This document shows, piece by piece, positions 50,801 to 62,800 of a DNA stretch of 64,000 nt. A model generated the notes under the pieces. It made no database searches. It was not told the origin of the DNA and saw only the letters and a list, made by a program, of their open reading frames with translations. The position numbers and the translations under genes were made by a program. Source of the DNA: Oscarella lobularis (lineage: Eukaryota > Porifera > Homoscleromorpha > Homosclerophorida > Oscarellidae); NCBI RefSeq assembly GCF_947507565.1, contig NC_089176.1, forward strand, positions 1,550,001 to 1,614,000, read 5' to 3'. Each line of letters starts with the position of its first letter. The stretch's first letter is position 1.

Positions 50801-53800
50801 CTGATATCGCAGACGTCTCCTGTATAGCCAGCCATGCATAAACACACATGCCGGTCAAATCCATCGACACACGTTCCGTTATTCTGACAAGGCGCTGACG
50901 CACAGTCGTCAATATCTAAGAAAAAAATTGACGAAGAAATGACTGATGAATTCAACCACAATCATACTCGTCTCGCACACATCTCCGGTGAATGCGCTTG
51001 AGCAATTACAGGTAAAACCGTTAATCTCGTCTATGCACGTTCCGTTGTTATGACATGGCATAGACGAGCATTCGTCAACATCTAAATGTTGGCCAGTTCC
51101 ATATACAAAATACCCACCAAAGGCCTTGTACTAACTCGTCTCGCAGGAATCTCCTGTGTATCCGGGCATGCAGAAGCAAATGTAGTCGTCAATGCCATCA
51201 ACACATGTTCCTCCATTTTTACAAGGCACAGAGACGCATTCGTCAATATCTGTAGTCAACGATGATGAAAATGTGATCACAGCTTCAGCCAAAATCTCAC
51301 TTGTTTCGCAGACGTTTCCAGAGAATCCGTTTGCGCAAATGCATGTGAATCGGTTGATTTCGTCTACACATGTTCCGTTATTCTGACACGGAACGGAGAC
51401 ACACTCGCCAATATCTAAACCACAAATGATTACTGTACATATCTCCACTTCGACAGATGGGAGGCTTACCTGTTTCGCAATTAACTCCGGTATGACCGGG
51501 AATGCAGTCACACGTATATACGTTGACGCCATCAAAGCAAGTGCCTCCATTTTGACAAGGAACAGGATCGCATTCGTCAATGTCTGGAAGAATAAAATCT
51601 TGTCTATTGTACATTGCATTAAGCCCGCTCACTGGTTTTGCAGACGTCTCCTGTATAGCCAGCCATGCACAGGCACGTGTACCCGTCAAATCCATCGACA
51701 CACGTTCCATTATTCTGACAAGGCGTTGACGCACATTCGTCAATATCTAAGCAGACAAAAATGCCAAACAACCGATTTTTGATTCAAAAACAATCCTACT
51801 CGTCTCGCAGACAGCTCCGGTGTATCCGCTAGTACAATTGCACGTGAATCGGTTGATTTCATCTACGCACGTTCCGTTGTTTAGGCAAGGCATAGATGCG
51901 CACTCGTCGATTTCTATTCCAAAGAAACTTCAGGAGAAATCCAAGTGAGAAAAAAGAATTACCTTCGCAAAAAGGCACGTCACTCGACCAACTCCCATTT
52001 GCGTAGCACGTGAGGCTTCTCACGACGGAGAGCGCGTAGCCGAGATTACACCAAAAGTGAACAGACGTGTCGAATACAGTCTCGTTTGTTGACTTCTTTC
52101 CATTTACAATAGCAGGAAGCGGATAACAGTGCACAGCTACATACAGAATCATGAAAATGCAAACTGTAAACCACTTGATCACTACCTTCACACAAAGGCG
52201 TTGAATGAGACCACTGACCGCTTGTAAGGCACGAGATATTTGATGCACCAGTAAGCGTGTAGCCAACGGCACAACTTGCTCTCACCGTTGTTCCAAATAT
52301 TGTCTCGTTGGTAGACAACTCTCCGTTTTCGGGGACAATCAACCGGTCGCAGTGAACAGCTAAATAACACGGTACAAGATTGACTAATAATATTCAATTA
52401 ATACGTGCTTACGACTGCAGTTTGGCTCGCGGGATGTCCAGTTGCGAGTCGAGAGACAGGTCAAACGTGCATTACCATCTATTTCATAGCCTTCCATGCA
52501 GGAAAACGAAACAGTGGTACCAAATTTTGTTTCATTTGAAGACTTGCTGCCTCTTTCAGGTGGAACAAGACGAGGGCAGTGAATAACTAGAGCGCGCCAA
52601 TAAATAATTATGAAGGAAGAACTCAAAAATATACTTACTTTGGCATTCCGGTTGATCGCCTGACCAATTTCCACTCGGTAGGCAAGTGATGTTTGCCAAA
52701 CCGACTAGTTCGTACCCATCAACGCACTCAAACCTCACATCAACGCCCTGCAGTAATTCTGAACCAGCCAGAATGCGACCGTTTGCTAGTGAGAGAAGAC
52801 TTGGACATTCGATCGCTAATAGAATACTGTAGGTAAGCGCACAACAGCCAAATTAAAAACATACCAATGCAGTCTGGTGTATTGGCGGACCAAGATCCAC
52901 TTGACGTACAAACGATGCATGCCTCGCCTATCAGCTGAAACCCAGACTTGCAGGTAAAACAGGCTTCGGTTTCAAACTCCGTCCTATTGGTCAAAATAGT
53001 CCCGTTGTCAGGCGAAGAAAGCGCGGAACAATGAACAACTAGAAGCAGAAGTTCCGTTGGTATAAAATTAGTGCTGCTTCATTACTATACTTTCACATGA
53101 CGGTTCTGAGTTGGACCAGCTACCATTCGCAAAACATTCTAGTTCACTCTCTCCCATTAGCCGATATCCATCTGCGCAATTGAACGTCACCGTTGTTCCA
53201 GAAACTGTTTTGTTCGATGATACGTATCCGTTGGACGGCGTCGTCAGATTTTTGCAGTGAACAGCTAATAATAACCCATACTTCAATGAGAGACTGAGAA
53301 ATTAGTGTGTTAAACATTACCATCACACCGAGGTTCGTTGGCCGACCAGCTTCCATTAGGAAAGCAAACAAGCTCTTGCCGACCAACGAGTTGAAATCCA
53401 ACGTCGCAATTAAAATTGACTCGTGTTCCAAATACCGTCTCGTTGGTTGAGATGCTTCCATTTAATAACATTTTCAGTTTATCGCAATGAACAGCTAGAA
53501 CAGAAAAATAAACAAATTCAAATAAACAAACTTTTGTAACGTACGACTGCAAATTGGCCGCTTTTCAGACCAAGTGCCATTTGAAGTACAATTCAGGCAA
53601 GTTTCTCCGACAAGATTGTATCCCACGTCGCATGAAAAGCAGGCTTTAGTTCTGAACTGCGTTTCATTGCTTGAAATGGTCCCGTTGCTTGGAGACAAAA
53701 GCACAGGACAATGAACAACTGAAGAAGTAAAATGAAAAACGTGATATGATAAACTTTTTGACCGCTACATACTTTGGCACAACGGTTCTGGGTTTGACCA

Positions 53801-56800
53801 GGAGCCATTTGGAAAACACGTTAGTTCACTGTCGCCTTTCATTCTGTATCCATCTGCGCAACTGAACGTCACAGTCGTCCCAAAAATCGTTCTGTTAGAT
53901 GAAGTGAATCCATTCGACGGCGTTGATAAATAACGGCAATGAATAGCTAAAATAAACCAAAACTTTGCAAAGTACAGGAACGATTTCTTTGCTACGCATT
54001 ACCGTTACACCAAGGCTCGTCGCCCGACCAACTTCCATTAGGAAAGCAAGTAAGCTCTTGCAAACCGTTAAGTTGAAATCCTACGTCACAGTTGAATTCG
54101 ACTTGTGTTCCAAACACCGTGTCGTTTGTCGAACTGCTCCCATTTGAAGGTACTCTAAGTTTCATGCAATAAACGGCTAGAAAAGAAGTTAGTGATAACA
54201 GACTGTATAAAACAAGCTCTTGCAACGTACCACTGCAGTGCGGTTTGCTGTTAGACCAAGTGCCATTCGAAGTACAATTGAGGCAAGTATCCCCAATGAG
54301 ATCATATCCCTCGCTACAGGTAAAGCAGACGTTCGTTCTGAACTCAGTTCTATTGCTTGAAATTGTCCCGTTGTTCGGAGAAGAAAGCTCAGGACAACGA
54401 ACAACTAATAAAAACAGAAATGCAGCCATAAACTTCGGGACTGCTTCCTCGATATACTTGCGCATGAAGGCTCGGAGTTGGACCAGGTGCCATTTGGAAA
54501 ACACGTCAATTCACTATGACCTTTAAGCCTGTATCCATCTGCGCAACTAAACGTCACTTTCGTTCCAAAAATCGTTTTGTTAGACCAAAGGAATCCATTG
54601 GCCGGCGTTGATAAATAGCGGCAGTGAATAGCTAATAAAAACAAGCTTCCAGATAAAAGAGGAAAACGTATTCTATTACTAAACATTACCGTTACACCGA
54701 GGCTCGTCGCCCGACCAACTTCCATTAGGAAAGCAGGTGAGCTCTCGCGAACCATTAAGCTGAAATCCGATGTCGCAGGTAAAATTGACTCGTGTTCCGA
54801 ACACAGTTTCACGACTCGAGACGCTTCCATTGGACGGAATTATTAGTTCATCGCAATGAACAGCTACAAATTCTCTGTATAATCTCTGTAAGAAGTCATC
54901 GGTATGAAACAGTACCTTGGCATGTTGGCACTGGCTCCGACCACTCTGCGTTTGCGCGGCAGGTGACGTTGTTGGCTCCCTGTATGTAGTACCCAACGTC
55001 GCATTTGAACTCAACAAAAGATCGAAAAACAGTAGCATTAGACAATTTCTTCCCGTTGACAGGGATGACCAGCCAGGGGCAATTAACGACTAAACAAAAT
55101 CACACAAAATTTATCATTTTTTAGCGATTCTCAAATTTTAGGCTTTACTTGAACAAGACGGTATCTCAACTGACCAAGAGCCATTAGACAAGCAAGAAAA
55201 CCGGCTCAAGCCAGATTCCACTATGTGACCTTCATCGCAAAGAATTTCGACTATTGCATCGCGCTCAGTTTCGTTCGTAGACGGACGGCCGTTTTCTATA
55301 TCCAACTCCGGACAGCTTAACTCTGCATAGAAACAAAAGTTCACTAAGAATAAAAAGCTAGAGGCGGAGCAGTGTCTTACCCTCGCACGTTGGTTCATCG
55401 GCTGACCAGGTGCCGTTAGCTAGACACGTTACATTGCTTGAACCAGAAATGACGTAACCTTCGTTGCAATCAAAAGAAACGACGGTGCCGGAAAGTCGAC
55501 GATTGCTTGCCGATATGGATCCAAACAGAGGACTGTTTAGCACAGGACACACACCAACTACAAGAATATGACAATCGCCTAAGTGTCTACAGCAGCATAG
55601 AAAATAGCTTACGGCATCGTGGCTCGTGATCGGACCACGTCCCGTTTCTCCGGCAGGTTAACTCCGCTTCTCCACTCAGCACAAACCCAGCAGAGCACTC
55701 AAAATGAGCGATCGCGAAAGTCGTTATGTCACTGCCAAATACAGAAACAGTTGAAGGCAAAGCGAGAATGCCAAAATCCGGTTGCCTCAGTGAACCACAG
55801 TCGACAACTAGAGAGAGCCTCGTGTAGCAAACTTTATAAAATAACTAGAAATGCACTTACACAACAACGACAAATCTTCGCAGGTTCCACTCGCTCCCCC
55901 AATGGAACTACGCCAAACGATTGCATCCTTTCCGCCACAGTACGACGATTGATTAAGTCCAGCAACTTCCACGGCATCACGACTGTCGTACCCAAATGCT
56001 TCATGTCTCACCCAGATTGAGCTTGTCTGGCCGCGCTGTGTCTCCAAACACGACCGTCCGTCCAAAGACGTGCTCGCAGTCGCGCCGTAATTAAATGAAT
56101 CACCTTCCAGAATGATCAAGGCTCCGGGAAGCGGCTCTTCAACGCCATTGTGCAAGTGTGAAACGGTTGTCGAAATACACGCCGTTTCCGTCCAAGTATG
56201 GTCGCAGTTCCACCAGCCGAGGCGATCAATAGTCGTTGTCCAAACGAGCTGCTCGTTGACAAGAGACGAAACGAGTCCTTCTCCGTTTTCCTTCCAAAGA
56301 GCGTCGCTATCGCTGTAAAACCAGGCGGAAATTCTGTCTCCCTCGCTCACTTTTGCCCTCTCGTCAATTCCAAGCCGAAGTTGGGCTGGCCTATTCAATC
56401 CTACTGTCGTTCGTGCTTCTCTTTCTCGAATGTCAATTTCCAGCAAAGAGAAGCTGTCTAAGTTGACTCGCTGAGCGACGGAGTTGTTCAGAGCAAATAA
56501 TTGCGGAATCAACGAAAGACTTTCAAATGGATTGATCACATGTAGGCTGATCTCAATTTCGGTCCCCGACGAAACGTTCAACGAGTTCTCTTCAAAGTTG
56601 ACCCAAGCAGGCAAATCGTCATTCTCAGAAGAAACATTAAACGAAGACGAAGAATTATATGTGAATCGATTCAAATACTGACGACGACGAAGTCGAACAG
56701 ATAGACTATAGCCTATAGAGAGAAATGTCATCACAGATAAACAATTTTTAAAAACAGCATCAGTACCTTCGGAAGAATAGGCTGCAAATGTTTTTGTTAC

Positions 56801-59800
56801 AGTCGAATAGCCGATGTCTTTGACTACGATTAGAAGGGGTGTTCTAGCTGGAACAGTCAGTGGAATCCATTTGAGTGATAAGTTGAACTGTCCTCGACTA
56901 AAAAAAGCCACTTCATCAGTCGTTATAGCAACAACGGACGCTGTCGCCGTCGTCAGAAGAGAAGAACTGTTCACATCAAAAGGAACAACGGAAATATTGG
57001 TAAGGTCTGAAGAAATAAGAACGTCTATTATAATTAATCTAAAAAGTCTATTTGCATGCTTACATCTGCAGACAGGAACAAAACCGCTCCAATTCCCACT
57101 TGATTCGCAAACAATTGATAACGACCCAACGACGCCGAGTCCTTCGTGGCACGCAAATTGAACTATGGTGCCAAACGCTGTGTCATTCCTGGACTTGGTC
57201 CCATTTACAGGAGCTGGTAGCCAGGGGCAATGAACCACTGTCGGACAAAAAATACACACATCAGTTTCGCAACAAATTTGTTGGTATAGGCTTACCTCTT
57301 TCACACAAAATCCCCGTAAATCTCTCAGGACAGACACAGTGATAGGAAGCTATTCCGTCAGCACACGACCCGTTGTTGTAACACGGTTGACTATCGCATT
57401 CGTTTATATCTGACCATTGCCATGTGAGATGAGTGCATTAAATTTCGCGAATACCAATTACTTGTTTCGCATCGAAGTCCTTCAAAGCCATCACTGCAAT
57501 TGCAAGAAAACCCCAAAAATTTGTCTGCGCACAGTCCTCCATTGAAGCAAGGGTCAGAGTCGCATTCGTTTATCTCTACAGTAACAGCAATTCCCGATAG
57601 TCTTATAAAAAAACTGACATTCCTAGCTTACCGTCCGCACAAGTCTTTCCTTCGTATCCTGGTATACAATTGCACGTGAAGTCTCCGCGTCCATCGTGGC
57701 ACGTTCCGTTATTAACACACGGATTCGACGCGCATTCGTCTACCTCTAACAAGTGAAATGATTTGAAAATAAAGCAATGTATGTGCAAATGCAGTTTTCT
57801 AACCGCTTTCACAGTGCACTCCGTGAAATCCGGTAGGGCAGACGCACGAAAATTCGCCTACTCTGTCTCGACATTCTGCTCCATTTAGACAAGGAGCTGA
57901 CTCACAATCGTCAATTGCTTAATTGAAAATGAAGTTTAAATAATGTAAAACGTATTTTCTTGCCAAACCTGTGCAAGTGTCGTTGATGACCTCTGTGCCA
58001 AAAGGACACGAACAGTTGAATCCGCCAGGAAAGTTCGCACAAAGTTCGCCGTCATAACGGCAAGCGGTCGAATTCAGGCATTCATTTATGTCTAGAATAC
58101 ATCAAGCGTTCTTTTGAGAAAATATACTGTTTGAAAGAATGTAACTACACACCTTCGCACGTTGACAAGCCAACCAAGTTAAATCCACTTCGGCAATCGC
58201 AGCTATAACTGCCATCGACATTAGTGCACAACTGCTGACAGTTGTCGATATTCAGTGTGCATTCGTTGATATCTGAATTACACACGCAATAAGTAGGAAT
58301 TTGTTTAGAGATTATTCACAAACCTGAACACGTTTCATTGTTTGAGTCGAGTGCATAGCCTGGCCAACAAGCGCAATGTTCGGCGCCTGACGTCGTGTTC
58401 TTGACACAAACTTGCTCGCAAGGATTGCTTCCCGAGCAATTGAGAGTGGCTGAAATCCAGTATGGTTCAATAGTATAGGTAAGCAGTCATAAACACTTAC
58501 GACGACAAGTGACGTTGTTTGACTCTATTTCGAAACCTGGATTGCACTGACATTCGAAAGAACCGTCCGTATTCAGACAGACTTGATGGCAAACCGCTGC
58601 TGAATGGGCGCACTCGTCGACGTCTGCACACATAGAAATCGACGTAATTACTGTTTAACCTCACGCATCTATAAAGTCTGTACCTGAGCAAGTGCGGCCG
58701 TCGGAATTCAATCGAAACCCGCTGCGGCACTCGCAATGAAAAAATGGAGTATCATCAACGCAAATTTGACTGCAATTCGACGAGTTAGACTCACACTCGT
58801 TTATATCTGCAAAACAGGGTAATCATTGACTACTAAAACATCATTTTCACTGCTACTATTGGAGAGTGACCTTCGCATTTTCCTTCAAATAGTTCTGTGC
58901 CAAGAGGGCAATCACTGCAATTGGCACCGATTCCTGGAGCAGGTACGTCTGTGCAATTGGTACCCTCGGGACAGCCTGCATCTACGCAGCCGTCCTCATC
59001 AATGTCACACAATGAACCTTCCCAGCCTGAAGAAGAACCCATCGGCGTTGCAATGATAACTGACGGAACTTCTTACATACCTGGTCCGCAGTCGCAGTCA
59101 TCTAGTACGAACTTTGTCTCGCCACCGTCGCTTTCACTATCCCTACATGAAGCTCCTTTGGAAAGAGCACAAGCGCAGAGCCTGGTCAGCGGTTCAAGCT
59201 GACTTTCGGCACCGTTTGAATCGTTAGCCACAAGAACGAAATTGACTGGACCAATCGATGATGGTGTCCATGTTAAATGATAAAGACCGTCACCAATTTC
59301 ACTGAGGCTATAGTCAGCTTCCGAAGGCGTCGACCCTTCGACCCTAACCGAATACGAATCATTGTCAAAAACAGAAAAGTTGTATATCGACGCCACTCCA
59401 AGAGTGGCCCGTAACGTGTCACTGCCTGTCATCTCAGGCGGCCGATTATCTAAAAACATTGATTAGGGTCAACACCGCAAAATGGAAGACGTTGCTTTAC
59501 TCATGGATGCAGTAGCCGCTGCAACGTCCTGGGCCGATTGGAGCGTTCCAAGTGCAATAGAAGGATCATTGGTTTCAAGAAGATCAAAGAGACACGAAGG
59601 ATCGTCGTTGCACAGCTCTCGCTGTTGCTCCGTAGCTCGCTCCAGTAGCTCGTCTGCAAAAATTGGCACGTGATCAGGAAACGAGAACGTTGAAATGCTC
59701 TCGCCCGGTTTGTAATAAAAGAGGGACTCTTTTTGGGACACTTGCCCTGATAAAAAAGAAAAAGAGTAATAAGAAAGACGAAGTCAAGGTGGCGACCACT

Positions 59801-62800
59801 CACAAGTTTGCCCAAACTGATTATGAATATCTCGATCCGTGGAATTGATCGATATTTCTATTCCGGAACGACTGACAAAATCGTTGGTCACGTTGTCGTC
59901 CCATCTCCCTATAAGACCCCTCGTCAATCCTTTCAACTGTTCCGGTGCTGACATAACAAAAGTGAGCAATCCGCTTTGCGTCTGAACCTCCAACGAAGTT
60001 CCAGATGAAAACGAAAGTTCGACGGTACCGTTCACTTTGCGCGAGAGCACGACATTGCGAAGAGGAAGAATTCCTTCGTTGACGACCAAATTGAAAACTT
60101 CCGAAGATATCTCACGCCAAGCCTCTCCAAAAGTCGAACGACTATTCGTCAACGAATCATTAGCAGCCGAATAGCAACAAGCCCAAATTCGAAGTGAACT
60201 GTTGTTGGCCAACTCAACTTGAACGACGGTCGAATCGAGAGACGATGTAGTATAATTGTCCGACGAAACAAAGGCGCCTGCAACAAAAGCGGAAAACGAC
60301 GTTGCTGTTGACCCGTTCACTAACTGAGTTCGTCCTTGGAACACGAAGCTGTCATTGACGGATTTGAAGATCATGTACTCGCCGAGGCCGTTGAACGTGT
60401 AGTCGCGACCGTCGAGCGTTTTGACGTGCGGATCGCCGCGACCGATAGTGAAAAAAGGAGGCAGAAAATTAAAGCAGCCAATGGAAGGACGTCGTTCAAA
60501 GTAGAGATGACAAAAGCTTGAGTCAACACAGCAATGTTGAAAGGGTACAATGTCAGACCTCCAGTGTTCTAGTCCGTTTATCCACGGATGATAACGATGA
60601 GCGGCGCCGCCCGAAGGAGGACCTAGGAGCAACGAGCCGCCCGAGAGTCCAAAGAAGAAAAACGTCTGCGCGTAGCAGCACTTCGTCTGATCGCCTAGCC
60701 ATCCAGGAAATATCGCCACAAAACAGATTGACGTCGGGGTCCAAGAGTGAAACGAATAGAAACCAGAAAGAAATGCTTGATTAAACGTGCACGGACAGGG
60801 AGTGGAGAATAGGGTCCACCACGGAAAAAATCCTTCGATCAAAGTATCGTTTCTGTACCACTGTAAGCACAGCGTTTGCGCTATGCACGGATTGCGAGAC
60901 GTTGAGAGCCGAGCGAGATAACGACCTCGTCTGTCGACGTTTGACGTATGAGAAAAGTCCGAAACGAAGACAATAGAATCGCTGCCAGCGAGGAAGTGAT
61001 TGTGGATAAGGCGGGAGTCGTCCGTCATGTACCCGACTACACCAGATCGGTAGCGACCAGACCATTCTAGACCGCCAGGAGGATAATTGAAGAGACCGTA
61101 CGAGTGGAATTCGTTTGTGGCAATGACGACTTGAAAGGTATTGCGCTAGAAAGAGCGAAGGTTCCATTGAAATACATTGCGTAAACGATTCCTCGACTTA
61201 CCCTTATTATTTCCGAGCTTCGAAAGTAGAAAGACCCATCTGGGTAGTTGGGAACGTCGACCCAAGTAACAACGAGAATCCACGTTGGTCGAAAATCAGA
61301 CCTTAAGAAGTCGCTCAGCTCAGTGGCAGCTCGTTCAATAAACGGCGAAGAAGGGTCGTCATAAACGTGATAGAAAATGTCGCCGTCACGACGAATGTCG
61401 ACGTCGCCCCAAAATGGGGCGACAATTGAAGCAAATGTATCACCTGGAAAGACGCGAGGAGCGAAATTGGTGAAGGGATGATCAAACGACACCAGCCCAT
61501 TGGTAGAGATCTGAAAAAAAATAGAACGTATTTGTACTGTACAAAGCAAAAGCATTCAACACCCTCATTACGTAAGCCGAGTGGTGCTTTCGTTGGCCAA
61601 AGGGAAAGCAGTTGGGAAGAGAAATAGGTTCTGACGCGCCGTCATCATAGCGTGGCATGGATCGATCGTCTCGACTAAGGCCATGCGGGTACAAGGGACC
61701 GGCATCTGCAAAGTAAAAAATGCCAGAAGAAAAAAAAGGAGATGCTATAAATACCTTTTTCGCAAAGAGAGCCAAAATAGTATGCTGTGCACGTGCAAGA
61801 AAAACTTCCTGGCAAATTCGAACACGTTCCGCCATTTCGACACCGTGACGGAATAGTGTTGCATTCGTTTATGTCTTTGAATGCATGGATGTGAAGAAAT
61901 TAAAAAGAATGGTTGTAGATGCACTTACCATGGCACGAGGGCAAACTTGCGTTCCAACTTCTGTCCGTATTGCACGTTAGCGTCTGTTCGCCGACGAGTT
62001 GATAGCCGTCATTGCAAGAGTAGTCAACAACTGTTCCAAATGAACGTAAGCTCGTTGATCGATCCCCATTTTCAACAAGTCCCAAATCCGGACACTTATT
62101 TCCTACAATGGAATAGCTGAAGGAAAAGAACAATAAAGCAGAAAATTTCTCTACCTTGGCAAACAACACCGGCATCTTCATAATGAAAACAGTCGTGAAT
62201 GCCCCAACCGTTCGATCTGCACTGATAGAGACTCTCCTCCGTTCCGCTGCAGCCGACGCTGTCAAGCCAAATTGGTCCGCTTCCTCTGTCGAACCGAGCA
62301 CAGCACGTACGCTCGACGGCGTTTCCCAAGCCCAATTGGCGACAGACCACGTTGGCGTCGTTCAAGTCCCAATAATCATCGCACACTGTTCCCCAAACGC
62401 CGTTCACGTTCACCTCCACACGACCTTCATCAGAATCAGCGCCTCCAGCAAGTCTGATCTCGGGAAGAGAGCCTACATGACAAAATAGCTTGGAGTTGAT
62501 AACAACTCTCAATACGTCACTACAAAATTGATAAAGAAATGGATCGATTTCTCAGAGGAAAAGACTAATTAGGTGACTGTAATCTACATGATTTCTAGAC
62601 CAACGTGCTGATAAATCGCCGTACAAATGTAAGGCAACTAACTGAGACTTCTCACACTCAGATACACCGTAGGTACTGTAGTGACTTACTGAAACAAGAG
62701 ACTCCGGCATCTTCGCGATGACCACAATTGTGCTCGCCCCATCCTGGATGAGAACATTGATCAAGACGAGTTTCGGATCCCCAACAACCGACGTCGTCAA

